Both the position numbers and the translations under genes were made by a program. DNA of 64,000 bases from Acanthornis magna (lineage: Eukaryota; Chordata; Aves; Passeriformes; Acanthizidae), in assembly GCA_036785705.1 (NCBI GenBank), contig JAWUZG010000013.1, positions 22,169,501-22,233,500 on the forward strand. Direction: 5' to 3'. The notes below the pieces were generated by a model. It did no database searches and was not told the origin of the DNA. It saw only the letters and a list, made by a program, of their open reading frames with translations. Numbering within the stretch: the first letter of the stretch is position 1; every line of letters starts with the position of its first letter. This document shows positions 19,941 to 31,425 of the stretch, piece by piece.

Positions 19941-20384
19941 AGTTGTGGTGGCAGCAAAGCACGGCAGGAAAATGCAGTTCTTTTGCCAGGACAGCTTAAA
20001 ACCCTACAGCAATCATTATCAACTGCCTTCCCCCCGGTTTTCCTGCCTTTTTCCCGGGAATGTGCCTGTGTGGCACTAGATGGAGCCTTCAGTGCACGGG
20101 AGGAGCAGAGGAGTTCGGAGCTCGCAGCAATCTGCACTTCCAGCAGCACCTTGGAAATCGTGTCAGTGCCATCGCCGCTGGACATGGGGAGGGTGTTCAG
20201 TGGGAAAACACGTGGGAAAGGAATTCTTAAACACGTGGGAAAGGAGTTCGTACACCTGCAGAGGGCCAAAAGCACCTGGGGTTTCCCTCGGTGTGGAAAA
20301 TCCATCTGAGCTGCGAGGTAGGATCGGACACATCATTTTTAAAGTGTTTTTTTGAGGATCCCTGCTCGTGGCTGGGGGTGGAAT

Positions 20385-20445
20385 GAGATGAGCTGGAGCA
20401 TCCCTTCCCACCCAAACCTGCCTGGGATTCCATGGTTTCGAAGGA
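20385..20445 (+). mobile_element. CR1 LINE tail remnant
   Basis: GGAGCATCCCTTCCCACCCA followed by AACCTGCCTGGGATTCCATG. Only the last part of the tail is present. Confidence 0.6.
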
Positions 20446-21025
20446 TGTGTAGAGGAAGGGTTGTGCTTGTGGCTTCGGGAACATGTGGGGATGGACAGAA
20501 TTTCCTGTTCTTCAAACATCTGGCTGTCAGTAGCTGTCTTCCTTGGGAAAATGGTTCAAAATCCGATTATTATCAGATGCCATGGCTTTGGTGGCAGTGC
20601 CGTGCTGGTGCTGCTGTGTTGGGAAGCACTTCCCGGTGTTATCCTCACAGCAGCAGAGCGGTGTCACCATTCTGAGCACATCCCAGCCTCTGGAAGCACC
20701 CAAAAAAGCAGATTATGGAATAGCCGTGTCACAGGAGATGAAATTGCAGCGTCGCTCTGGGATGAGCCATGGCATCTCAATTCCTCACTGCCAGTTTTAC
20801 ACCGAGTGTAAACAACTTGGACACTTTGCTGGCGCGCACAGCGATGGCAGGATAATGAGAAAATGCAATTATCAAACGAATTTGGGGCATAATAGCTCTG
20901 TTTTTGCTGAGAATGAGAACTGAGGGGGGGAGCTCTTGGAGAAGACTCGAGAGGGGAAGGCAGGAGGCTCTTGGAGGAGAGAGCCTCTGCCCCAAGGGCT
21001 CCCAAGGGATTTCCAGCTGTGCAGA
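20446..21025. other. Intergenic single-copy block
   Basis: Contains GTGTAAACAACTTGG (a forkhead-type GTAAACA core) at about 20807 and an AT-rich, non-repetitive 20.83-20.92 kb segment. No gene is seen. Confidence 0.4.
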
Positions 21026-21029
21026 AAGG

Positions 21030-21120
21030 GATCTGCCCCATCCCTGGGGTGTCCCAGGGCAGCTGGGGTGGGGCTCGGAGCAGCCTGGGATGGTGGAGGG
21101 TGCATTGGATGGAATCACTT
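21030..21120 (+). mobile_element. CR1 LINE tail remnant
   Basis: GCTCGGAGCAGCCTGGGATG then a shortened GGTGCATTGGATGGAATCA. Confidence 0.6.
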
Positions 21121-22335
21121 CATTGTGGTCTCTTCGGTGGGAGAACAGAAAACTAATTCAATCCTTCCCACTGCAACGTGCCAGGACAGATTTTTAAAGT
21201 GGTGAGGTTTAAGATTCATTGTTTGGAAGAAGAGAAACGTTGACATTTTAGTGTTGCAGTTTTCCCTACTGTCCTGTGCTTTGCTGGTGTACAGTTCGAA
21301 GTGTTCCTGTGGAAGAGGCTGGGGGAGCTGTCCCTGGCAGGGCTGAGTGTCCCTTTAGGAACAGTCCCTGCCTGCAGCCCCTGCTCCCCAGCCAGCCCCG
21401 AACAGCTCTGGAAGCTTTTGCTCGATGGATTCCATCGAAAGGAGCTGAAAACAACAGATTCATCCACACTGGAGCCCTTTGTCTCCTAAATCCCACAGGG
21501 TGCTGAGAGGATGTTCAATTCTCGGGGAATTCCTGCCATTTAGATTGATGATATTTCTCCCAAAGCTCCCGAGCTCACCTCTGCCTCTCCGTGTTTTTGG
21601 GATGGGATCAGCCCTCAGCTCTGCAGCTCCTTGCCTTGGGTGGCTCTGCCTGAATTTCATGGACTCAACGATCCCGGAGTTGTTTTCCAGCCCAAATGAT
21701 CCTGGGATTCCAAGGTTCTGTGGCAGCTGGATACCTGAGCAGACCTCATTAACTTCAGATCAAATGCAACACAAATTCCTGCCCTGAAATGGTAATTTTC
21801 AAAACATGTTTTGTGTTAAAAGGGCCCTTTTTTCTCCTCGCTTCCCTTTCATCAGGAATTCATTTCCAGTCTCTCTGAGAACCAGCTCCTGTGTTTCAGG
21901 AAATGTTTCCGAATTCCTGAGCTGAAAAACCATTTGAAAACCTCATTTGAATTTTTAAACAGCTTTGCCTGCCCCAAATGGTTTTTGCCAAATGAAAGAG
22001 CTGCACCTGAAAAGTTTTCCCAGCTCCGGGGAAGGACTGGGTGTGCATGTGGAAGCAGCTGGGGCTGGAATGCGGAGGGAGAGCAGGGAAAGAGAAATCC
22101 AGCAGGGTGGGAGGGAAAAATGTGGTGTCTTGTTAGTGAAACCTTCCTCTGAATGCCTGGAACAGAAATAAAACACAGCAGGCCTTTGGGAGCAGGGGTG
22201 GAAGGAGGGATCGCTGTCGGGTGTCCCCAGGCTCCTGATGGCCTCTGCTCTCTGGCCACAGATGAGATCAGGGTTTGTGCCCAACCTCCGACGCCCTGGG
22301 CACTCCTGGGCTTTAGATGGAAAGGGGAAGGGCTT
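21121..22335. other. Intergenic single-copy
   Basis: Short unrelated open frames only. No array or recognisable element. Confidence 0.45.
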
Positions 22336-22339
22336 CAGA

Positions 22340-22590
22340 CTGAATTATTTCAGATGGGATTTTGGGAAGGGATTGTTCCCTGGGAGGGTGGGGAGGGCTG
22401 GGATGGAATTCCAGAGCAGCTGTGGCTGCCCCTGGATCCCTGGCAGTGTCCCAGGCCAGGCTGGACATTGGGGCTTGGAGCAGCCTGGGACAGTGGGAGG
22501 TGTCCCTGCCATGGCAGGGCTGGCACTGGGTGGGCTTTGGGGTCCTTTCCCACCCAATCCAGCCTGGGATTCCACGGGAGCTGCTGTTCG
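22340..22590 (+). mobile_element. CR1 LINE 3' fragment
   Basis: Runs from GGGATTTTGGGAAGGGATTG through CCCTGGATCCCTGGCAGTGT and GGACATTGGGGCTTGGAGCA to TTCCCACCCAATCCAGCC. Confidence 0.93.
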
Positions 22591-23415
22591 AGTAGCTTGA
22601 TATCTCAAAAGCTGTTAGTCATGGAATCTTCAAGGTCCAAAAGACATTTAAAATCACCGAGTCCAACCAGGAAATATTGCTCTGCATTTTTTTTTCCCCT
22701 AGGGAATGGAGATGTGGATCCCCCAACCCAACGCTTGGCTGAGATCTGCTGCCCTTGCCCACCCTGCAGCAGGAGCACCTCCAGGTGAGAGGAGAACCTC
22801 CAGGAGCACCTGCAGGTGAATCGCAGGTTTCACTGCAGATTTGGGATCCTTTGGAGCCCTGGAGGGGTTTGGTGCCTGTGCCACAGAGCAGATGGGACAG
22901 AATTCCCGTGTGGGGCTGCTGGAGGAGCAGGAGAAGGACTGAGGCTCTGCCTGGGTGGGAGACATCAGGGCTCTGGCCAAGCACAGCAAAAAGGAGCAGA
23001 AAATGACCACAATCCCCTCATGGTGTGTGTTCAGAGAGCTCAGGAAATTACGGCTGCAGGAAACCCAATTTCAGCGCTCGGCGCTGGCTCCTGGCTCCGT
23101 GCATTTCCTGTAAATAGGAGATTTCTGCTGGGGGCAGAATTCTGCTGGGTTTGACGCTGAAAGCTCATTAAGAGCTGATGTTAACCAATTAATGCTCCCA
23201 GGGACAAATTGCTTCATGTAGCAGGCCTTGCTGTAGCCAGAGGAAAATACAATATCTCAGGAAATTACAGACTTTGTAATAACCCTGGTGCTGGTGGCAC
23301 GCTCGGTGAGCTCAGCCCCAGGATTCCCAGGATTCTGTCAGGATCCCTGTGCAGACCCTCCAGTGCCTGCCCACGGCTCAGCCTGCCGAATTCCTGCTGG
23401 AAAGGGCAGGGCTGC
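22591..23415. other. Intergenic single-copy
   Basis: Near 22775-22815 a local AGGAGCACCTSCAGGTGA direct repeat occurs. Otherwise nothing is recognised. Confidence 0.4.
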
Positions 23416-23419
23416 ATCC

Positions 23420-23535
23420 CTGGGGGGGTTTAGAAGCCTTTGGGTGTGATGGGAATGGTTGGACTCGATGATTTTGGAGGGTTTTTCCAACCTCAACAAT
23501 TCTGGGATTCTGGAATTTATGAAAATGCCTTGAAT
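23420..23535 (+). mobile_element. CR1 LINE tail, GGACTCGATGAT subtype
   Basis: GGTTGGACTCGATGATTTTG, TTTTCCAACCTCAACAATTC and a terminal TGGGATTCTGG. Confidence 0.75.
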
Positions 23536-24049
23536 GTCTTTAAAATCCTTCACTCGCTGGCTATTTGCCGCATTTAGCTCCAAATATTACAAAGGAATTG
23601 CACCAGTGAATTTAATGAAAATCCTCTTTTGGATTGAACTCGATTTTCCCTGCTACATCTCCATAATAGCAATAAAAATAATAAGAAAATTCCTTGGGGA
23701 ATAAAGCCACTTCCCAAGGCTTGAGTTCGGGGTCATTACCCTCAGTTGTGTGTAGGGATATTTTTCATGCTGAAATCCCAGCCTTTTCCTGGTCCCGATG
23801 ACTCCTCCTGAGCTGGAGCCGCTTTACAAAATATTCCTGTGGAGCCTGGATTTCCCCAGGGGCACTGAAACTCCTGTTCCACCAAAGATCCCATCCTTGA
23901 GCAGCAGCCCTGGTGACAGGAGCTGAGTGACACAGACCGGAGCATTGGCCCCTTGGCACTTCAGCCCTGAATTTAATGACTGACCACTGATGGATTTTTT
24001 TCCTCCCCAATTTTTAAGATGTACTTTTCCCTTACTTCCTTGAATCAAA
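23536..24049. other. Intergenic single-copy
   Basis: AT-rich then mixed sequence. No gene or element. Confidence 0.4.
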
Positions 24050-24054
24050 ATGAA

Positions 24055-24320
24055 AATATTTTCCTCCCCTTTTCCTCCTCTTTTCCTTTCTTCCTATTTT
24101 CTTTTTCTCCCTTTTCCCTTCCTCCCCTTTCCCCTCTTCTCCCTTTTCCTTTCCCTCCCTTTATCTGTCTTTCCCCCTCCTTTATTTCCCCATTTTCCCT
24201 CCCTTTCTCCTTTTTCTCCCCCTTTTTCTTCCTTTCCCCCTTTCCCTTTTCTCTCTCATTATCCACCCCTTTTATCCCCTAGTTTTTTCCTTTTCCCCCT
24301 TTCCCCCCTTTTTCCACCCC
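24055..24320 (+). repeat. Polypyrimidine tract
   Basis: About 260 bp are almost pure C and T on the + strand, built from TTTCCC, TTTTCC and CCCTTTCTCC without a strict period. The tract abuts the truncated end of the antisense LTR piece at about 24.32 kb. Confidence 0.9.
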
Positions 24321-24455
24321 CTATAACGATTGGTTACAACTCTAGAGCATCCAGTACCAAAACAAAGAGATTAGAAAGCACAAGAATGCAACTTAGCTCT
24401 ATTCTCCACGAGAAAGAAGAGAAAGATTTTAAAACAGTGCAACTACATTTTCCCT
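24310..24455 (-). mobile_element. LTR fragment, antisense, related to the 37.6-kb copy
   Basis: Its reverse complement matches 37.62-37.76 kb with only a few differences. It shares TCTCTTTGTTTTGGTACTGG, ATGCTCTAGAGTTGTAACCA and CTTTCTCTTCTTTCTC. It lacks the TATA and poly(A) part. Assignment as an endogenous retrovirus LTR rests on the longer copy. Confidence 0.65.
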
Positions 24456-24669
24456 CCTGAGAGCTTTGCGAAATGCCAATTTTTATCTCTGGAATTCGGA
24501 TTTCCAGACCTTTAGGCAGCTGGAATGAAATCTGGTGGGGGTGCCAGGCTGGGCTGGGCTCAGCACTGAGAGGAAAACCTCAGTTTTCCCTGGGAAGCTT
24601 TTTTAATGTCTTTTGTGCTTTCCAGGATCAGGACACTTGTCTTTCCCACAGGATTCTCCAGGGCCTTGG

Positions 24670-24772
24670 CAATGAATTGGTGCAGAGGGCAGGACTGGAT
24701 GGGATATTGGGAAGAAATCCTTCCCTGGGAGGGTGGGGAGGCCCTGGCACAGGCTGCCCACAAATAAAGGAG
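24670..24772 (+). mobile_element. CR1 LINE fragment interrupted by an array
   Basis: GGACTGGATGGGATATTGGG and GGTGGGGAGGCCCTGGCACA give the start of the CR1 3' region. After GGCTGCCCA the sequence turns into the 19-bp array. The rest of the tail is not found on the far side. Confidence 0.8.
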
Positions 24773-25120
24773 TCTTTCCCCAAGTAAAGGAGTTTTTTCC
24801 CCAAGTAAAGGAGTCTTTCCCCAAGTAAAGGAGTTTCTCCCCAAGTAAAGGAGTTTCTCCCCAAGTAAAGGAGTTTCTCCCCAAGTAAAGGAGTTTCTCC
24901 CCAAGTAAAGGAGTTTCTCCCCAAGTAAAGGAGTTTCTCCCCAAGTAAAGGAGTTTCTCCCCAAGTAAAGAGTCTTTCCCCAAGTAAAGGAGTTTCTCCC
25001 CAAGTAAAGGAGTTTCTCCCCAAGTAAAGGAGTTTCTCCCCAAGTAAAGAGTCTTTCCCCAAGTAAAGGAGTTTCTCCCCAAGTAAAGGAGTTTCTCCCC
25101 AAGTAAAGGAGTTTTTCCTC
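24765..25120 (+). repeat. 19-bp minisatellite
   Basis: About 18 near-identical copies of CAAGTAAAGGAGTTTCTCC, with a few TCTTTCC variants 1 bp shorter or longer. The uniform copies suggest recent expansion. Minus-strand open frames of more than 200 codons repeat GRNSFTW-like peptides and are artefacts. Confidence 0.96.
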
Positions 25121-26355
25121 ATGCTCAGGTGGATTTTCCTCCCTCCCCTCTCTCCATTGCCTTGGCAGAGGGCAAGGGCATTGCAATAAATCCAGATTTT
25201 GTATTTTCCTGCTTTCCTGGCACTCTCCTGCCCCTTCCCACGGCGTTCAGGCACACTTGGGAGGAGCCCAAATGGAATTTGTGGTGTGTTCAGCTGCTCA
25301 GCAGAGCTGGCTCCAAACCTGCACAGCTGCTGGCACATTTTGGCACCTCCAGCTGTAACACAGAGATGGATTTTTGGATTTCATTCCTCATGCCACAGGG
25401 TGAAGGGAAAATACACTTGAACTGTCATCCCAATTTTTAGTTTATTTTTTTTCCCTCCTGTAGACATCCCACAAAGCTCATTTATGGGAGCAGCTTGTTT
25501 TGTGAGCGTCTGCCTTAAATATTTTAGTTTCCGTTTTATTACCTGCAGGTCTAATCAGGCTTTGCACGCTGCCAAGTCTGATCACAAATAATTTTGCCAC
25601 CAGACATCTTTAGTCCCAAAAAAAATGACTTTGAGAAAATGTGCAGCGATGCATTAAAATGCATTTTACAGAGAAATTATCTTTATATGCTTTGTCTTCT
25701 TTTCTTTTTTTTTTTTTCAGTAAAAAGTACAGTTGCTGTGAAGCCGCAGAAATACAAAGAACATCTTCTGTACTCGGAAAAAGGATTTGCACAATATCCC
25801 CGTGAATGTCTTGGAATCATTAATGGATTTTAATAACCACCACATCGATGTGGGCACGTTGTAGATGCTGCTCAATTATTCACATGTTTACAAGGATTTT
25901 GCAAATAATGAACTAATCACTGCGATTATGTGTTTTTCAGCCGGGCACACTCGGAGCGGGGCGATCCTGGAAAATGCCAGGCGCAGGCTCTGCTTCCCAG
26001 GGCGCTGTTTATTCTTGTGGATATTGATTTGCTGCCAGGACGGAGTGGATTTAATTTGAACTGATAGTCCACTCGTTCATCCCAGCCTAAATTATTGGTG
26101 AGCCCTGTGTCTGCAGCATTCCAGGAGCTGGGCAGGGAGGGTTCTGCACAGACACCTGAGCAGGTGAGTGTGGAAAGGGAAATATTCCCTGTGGGATCCC
26201 TGCCGGACCCGCACTGCTGCAGGGCAAAGGAACCCTGGGAAACGACTGAAATTGTAGATAAATAGACATAAATCCTGCTCTAAATAAGGAAGGTGGAGCA
26301 CAGGGAGAGGTGGGGACCTTCTAAACTCTGCGTTTTTGTTCTGCAGGCTGCGATC
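25121..26355. other. Intergenic single-copy
   Basis: The non-repetitive block 25.54-26.07 kb is the better-preserved part. No protein domain is recognised. Confidence 0.45.
25721..25833 (+). other. Weak candidate terminal exon
   Basis: A strong pyrimidine tract and TTTTCAG end at 25720. From there a frame reads KSTVAVKPQKYKEHLLYSEK and continues to a TAA at 25831-25833. I do not recognise the peptide, and a chance T-run before an open stretch is quite possible. Confidence 0.15.
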
Positions 26356-26359
26356 AGCA

Positions 26360-26545
26360 CGGAATCCCAGGAGGTTTGGGATGGAAGGAACCTCCAAGCT
26401 CATCTCATCCCACGCCCCTGGGACACCTTCCTCGAGAGGCTGCGGAGTCTGGAACATTCCAGAGGGGCTGGACACAGTCCTGTGCCAGCGCTCTGGGGGA
26501 GATTGGTCTCACTGAGGTCCTTCCCACCCTGACCCGGTCTGGGAT
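26360..26545. mobile_element. Two converging CR1 tail remnants
   Basis: The first half (GGTTTGGGATGGAAGGAACC) reads as an antisense CR1 end. The second half (GAGGTCCTTCCCACCCTGAC, then TCTGGGATTTG) reads as a sense end. Both are diverged. Confidence 0.55.
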
Positions 26546-27150
26546 TTGCTGCTTCTGCCTCGGATGTGGAGGTGATGTGGGAATGGTGATTTCCTGTCCT
26601 CTGGGAATGTGCTGTAGGAGGTTTGTCGGGGCTTTTGGGGGATTTTCTGGGGAGGTGTTAAATCCTGAGCTGCCTTAGCCTTGAGCCACCCAACCCTGAC
26701 CCAAAGCCTCTCCCCAGCCTGGGTTTGCTGCGATCCCATAAAGCTCCAAGGCCCCGAGCCCCTACCAACAGGATTATTGCCATGTTCACGGGCAGCGTAC
26801 GAGCTGTGTGCTGGAATGCCTGATGAGAGCACGGCTTTGGGGCTGGGGCAGCGTTAGTGCACAGCTACGATGGCCCTGGGTTAATAACAATCAGTGATTA
26901 ATGTCCCACAGCTCCCGCCAGCCTCGGGAGCAGCCAGGGGTGCAAATCCTCAGCGGAGCACGGAGCCCGAGGGCTGAGCCAGGACACAAATCGGGGGCTC
27001 TCAGGGTGCCGAGAGAGAGGTGTTTGAGGGAGGGGAAATGTTGGGAGAGTGGCCTGGGACACGCAGGACCCGCAGGGCGTTGGTGTCGTTGAGCATCGGT
27101 GGCTGCGGTCAGGGAGTGTTCATAAGGGAAGGACACACGAGGTGTCACAA
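26546..27150. other. Intergenic single-copy
   Basis: GC-moderate sequence with no recognisable element. Confidence 0.4.
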
Positions 27151-27154
27151 TCAC

Positions 27155-27345
27155 AGAACCATGGAATGAATTATCGAGGTTGGAAAAGCCCTCCCAGCCC
27201 ACGGAGCCCAAGCTGTGCCCATCCCACCGTGTCCCCAGCCCAGGACACTGAGTGCCACATCCTGGCGTTCCCTGGGCACCTCCACCTCCTCCCTGGGCAG
27301 CCCTTGCAGGGTTCAACAATCCTTTCCGTGGAGAAATTCTTCCAT
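27155..27345 (-). mobile_element. CR1 LINE 3' fragment, antisense
   Basis: AATCACAGAACCATGGAATG begins the reversed tail. GAGGTTGGAAAAGCCCTCCC and GTGTCCCCAGCCCAGGACAC follow. Confidence 0.8.
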
Positions 27346-29500
27346 CAGAGCAGGTTTCGGTTGGATGTTAGGGCAAATTTCTTTATGAAAAGGCTTGCAT
27401 GTCCCCATCCCCAGAGGGATTTCAAAGCCATGGAAATGTGGCGCTTGGGGACACAGGTGAGTGGTGGCTTTGGCAGGACTGACTGTATCACATCCTCTAT
27501 TGGTAAACTCTCTAAAATTCAGTTTTCTGGAGCACAAGGGTGGGAAAAGTTCTTGGGAACAATGGCACAATCAAAACTTTATGACAGAGAGGAATAAAAG
27601 GTGGATATGAGAGAAGGCAGGAGCCGCAATAATAAATGAACAACAAAGCACAGCGAATAAAAGCAAGGAGAGACTCAAAAGAAGGGCACAGGTTTTCAGA
27701 CTCTAAAGAGAACCGCAGAAGCTGAATTGCCTCAGCAAACAGAGCTCCCATCACCCATGGGGAACAAAGAGAGTCGGTTTGTGCCTGGGTGGGGGCTGAG
27801 GAGGGCAATAGTCAGTTTGTGGTTATATCCCAACCCGGAGGTGTTATTGCGAGGGAAGGAGTAAGTGCCTGTGCGCCTGAGGTGTGGCAGGAATATTGCT
27901 GTGCTGCTGATGGGTTTGGGGTGATCTCCGCCGTCCCTTCACCTCCCGGGCTGTGCTTCGGGCTGATTTCTCATTTCTCCTGTCCTTCCCCATCTTTGAA
28001 GGCATTACAAAGAAATTTGAGCAACCTATTTTTAGTGATGCTTGGAAGCTCCTGTTTTTTTTTTTTTTTTCCAGGCCTGATTCTTGAGGGGCAGCTTTGA
28101 TTCTGTTTCCTTTCGTTTTTGCTCTCAGTTCTGGCTGCCTTGAAGTGCAGCTTTCCCTTGGCCACGAGGTCCCCTGGGCGTTCCCCGGGGCAGGGACCCC
28201 TCCCCAACGCTGTCCCTGTGGCTGGTGGCAGTGCCAGGCACAGGGGGGGTCAGAGGTGCCATCCAAAAGGGTTTTTCACCTCGCAGGAGCAGCCAAAGGC
28301 AAGGGCTTGGCTTCAATTGCAGGCGAAGCACTGGGACAAAGGACAGGCTGTACCTAAAATGAAAAATACCAGGAAATAATCCTAATCTTATCACTTCTGA
28401 ACCTAATAGGAGTGTTGGAATAGTCACTAAATTGAGTAGTTTTACCTCTGGCTGTTGCAGGGCCTGAGTTCATATTGTTTGATTGGATTCGCAGCTGTAG
28501 AGATGGTGAATAAATCTGGGAATGTCAGTGCCAGCCTCGCTCTGTGCTTGTCAGGGGTGCCGTGGTTTCACTGGTGCTCCCTGGGGGCAGTGATCTCTTG
28601 GCCCTGATGGTTTCACCCCACTGGCTTTCCTTTCCCACTTTTTCTCTTTTCCATTTCCCTCCCATCCCTTGCCCTCAGCCCCATATCAAAGCCTCTTTAG
28701 GTATTCCCAGTCATTAGACGACAGGAAAATCAAATTAAATTTCTCCAAAGTCGATGTGTCTTCGTTTCATGGCTCAAACTTCCTTCCTTTACCTACACTC
28801 ATCAATCCTGAAGTCCCTCTTGGTCCTTTCCAACTCAGCCAACTCCTCCGCGAGTTCCTTGGTTTCTCATCCCTCCATTTGTTTCCCATCTCCAGGGCTC
28901 TGGTAACAGCATCCAAGGCAGCATTAGCAGTGATCTGTCTCCTCTGCCCAGCCCCGAGAGCAGCAGATCTGATTTTGGAGCTCGACTGATGAGCAGTTTC
29001 TGATTTGGAAGGAAGATGTATGGTGGGCACAGAATAGATTATCCACGGGAGCTCTGATGCAGAGAGCTGATAAAGGTGGAATTTCTGAGCTGAGGGGAAA
29101 CGTGATTAGGCCTTGTGGAAGAGTTTAGAAATCCCAGGAATATTGCAGGACAGAGCTGTCCAAGGTTTTCCCTCTCCGTGGTTTTCCCTCTCCATGGTTT
29201 TCCCCCTCCATGGTTGGCCTGGAGCAGGAGGAACTTCAGCTCAGCATGCAGGGAGTGCTGCAGGCTCTGCCAGGCCAGGGGAGCTGGGGCAGAGAGAGAA
29301 ATCTCGTTTGTCTAAAGGTTTCAGGGATTTCATTCCAGCTGTATTTATTTTTCATTTCCGCTCAGACTAAGCCCTCTCACTTCCAGAGCACACAAGAATT
29401 CCTCATGCTCCGCTGTGCCTTAATTGATTTTAATTTCCAGGGGAGAGCGACGTTGCGTCTGTGCCGAGGGAAGCTGCAGCTCCTGGGATCTGTGCACGAT
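27346..29500. other. Intergenic, mostly single-copy
   Basis: Includes a T18 run near 28056-28073 ending in CCAG. A block at 27.48-27.75 kb with minus-strand AATAAA-like and T-rich features could be an old LTR, but I cannot show it. Near 29165-29215 a CTCTCCATGGTTTTCCC unit is repeated about three times. Confidence 0.4.
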
Positions 29501-29504
29501 CCTG

Positions 29505-29710
29505 ATATGAGAATCCCAGGATCCCTGAGGCTGGAAAAGCTCTCCCAGTCCATGGAATCCACCCTGTGCCCATGCCCACCTTGTCCCCAGCCCGGAGCTC
29601 TGAGTGCCAATCCAGGAATTCCATGGACACCAGGGATGGGCACTGCAAACCTCCCTGGGCAGTTCCAATCCCTGAGCTCCCTTTCCATGGAGAAATTCCT
29701 GCTGATAGAC
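29505..29710 (-). mobile_element. CR1 LINE 3' fragment, antisense
   Basis: GAGGCTGGAAAAGCTCTCCC, TTGTCCCCAGCCCGGAGCTC and CCATGGAGAAATTCCTGC are reverse-strand CR1. Sense frames across it are not genes. Confidence 0.75.
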
Positions 29711-30019
29711 TTCCTGAAGGTTCAGGAAAGGTAAGTGAGGGAGGAGAGCAGCAGGAATGAGTGAAAATGCTGTGGTGATGAGTTCAGATCCTTTTGGTGT
29801 TCAACCCCTGCACATCCCCACAATGGGTGTGGGGTGAGCCCTCCCCTGCCCCAAGCCCTGGAACGGCGCTGGGTGTAGGGAAGGTTCGGATCTGGGGGTG
29901 AGGGAGGGCAGGACAGCCCTGGCTTGGGCAGGGTCTGCAGTGAGGGAATTGCTGAGGGCAGGAGCTTCTCCAGAGTCTGCAGGGAGGCTGAGCAGGAGGG
30001 TCAGACCAGAGCCTGCCTG

Positions 30020-30270
30020 ATCCTTTTTCCTTTTTCCTTTTTCCTTTTTTCCTTTTTCCTTTTTCCTTTTTCCTTTTTCCCTTTTCCCTTTTCCCTTTTC
30101 CCTTTTCCCTTTTCCCTTTTCCCTTTTCCCTTTTCCCTTTTCCCTTTTCTCCTTTCTCCTTTTCCTTTTCCTTTTCCTTTTCCTTTTCCTTTTCCTTTTC
30201 CTTTTCCTTTTCCTTTTCCTTTTCCTTTTCCTTTTCCTTTTCCTTTTCCTTTTCCTTTTCCTTTTCCTTC
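30020..30270 (+). repeat. Polypyrimidine array with 6- and 7-bp units
   Basis: The array goes through three phases: CCTTTTT units, then CCCTTTT units, then a long perfect CCTTTT block at about 30155-30265. It is pure pyrimidine on the + strand. Open frames of lysine-, arginine- and glutamate-rich (minus) or proline- and phenylalanine-rich (plus) peptide are artefacts. Confidence 0.97.
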
Positions 30271-30735
30271 CTGAAACTGCCACTGCCGAGCCACTTCTCT
30301 CTGCTTCTCTCTGTGTCCCATCACTCTTCTCTCACCTCTTTTATCCTTCTAACCTCTTTTTCATTGCTTTTTTTGTTAGTAGGGAGTTTTCATGGCTTGT
30401 TGCTCTTTTGTGCTTTTCTATTTTTCCTAACACTGCACAGTAACCAGAGATTAGAACAGCAAAGGAGAAAGGGAATAGAAAAGCAGGAAAAGAAAATCTT
30501 ACATTTTCTCAGGTTTTTTTTCCCATTATCCACAAGTTTTTGGTCTCTCAGAAGCTCAGTTTTGCCCCCCGAGCAGAGGAGCTGCTTTTGCTGTATTTGT
30601 ATCTCACTCCTCACGCTGTGCCCCAGCTGAGAGTGAACCTCCCTCAGCAAAGAGCTTGGCAAGGAATTCCCTGATTTGGCACACAGATCCAGGATTCAAT
30701 TTCCTGCTTGTTAAACCCACGGTAATTCTGGAAAA
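30271..30735. other. Intergenic single-copy
   Basis: Spacer between two arrays. Nothing is recognised. Confidence 0.4.
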
Positions 30736-30749
30736 TGCCATAATACCAC

Positions 30750-31425
30750 AAAGCTTTGCCCAGATCCCACACCACCACAAAGCTTTGCCCAGATCCTGTA
30801 CCAAACAAAGCTTTGCCAGATCCCACACCAAACAAAGCTTTGCCCAGATCCCACACCACCACAAAGCTTTGCCAGATCCCACACCAAACAAAGCTTTGCC
30901 AGATCCCACACCAAACAAAGCTTTGCCAGATCCCACACCAAACAAAGCTTTGCCCAGATCCCACACCAACACAAAGCTTTGCAGATCCCACACCAAGCAA
31001 AGCTTTGCCCAGATCCCACACCAAACAAGCTTTGCCAGATCCCGTACCAAACAAAGCTTTGCCAGATCTCACACCAAACAAAGCTTTGCCAGATCCCACA
31101 CCAAACAAAGCTTTGCCCAGATCCCACACCAAAACAAAGCTTTGCCAGATCTCACACCAAACAAAGCTTTGCCAGATCCCACACCAAACAAAGCTTTGCC
31201 AGATCTCACACCAAACAAAGCTTTGCCCAGATCCCACACCAAACAAAGCTTTGCCCAGATCCCACACCAAACAAAGCTTTGCCCAGATCCCACACCAAAC
31301 AAAGCTTTGCCAGATCTCACACCAAACAAAGCTTTGCCAGATCCCATACCAAACAAAGCTTTGCCAGATCCCACACCAAACAAAGCTTTCCCCAGATCCC
31401 ACACCAAACAAAGCTTTGCCCACGT
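30750..31425 (+). repeat. 25-28 bp minisatellite (AAGCTTTGCC...)
   Basis: About 26 copies of CAAAGCTTTGCCCAGATCCC followed by ACACCAAA. A 2-bp CC indel (GCCAGATC versus GCCCAGATC forms) and occasional ACCACCACAAAG variants change the length. It is the source of the 346-codon plus and 268-codon minus frames. Confidence 0.96.

Noticed and set aside
24750..25120. CRISPR-like array of 19-bp units
   Set aside because: There are no unique spacers, and the setting is a vertebrate genome with CR1 and introns. It is a simple minisatellite.
29801..30324. Lys/Arg-rich frames resembling a nuclear protein tail
   Set aside because: They are pure translation of the CCTTTT polypyrimidine array.
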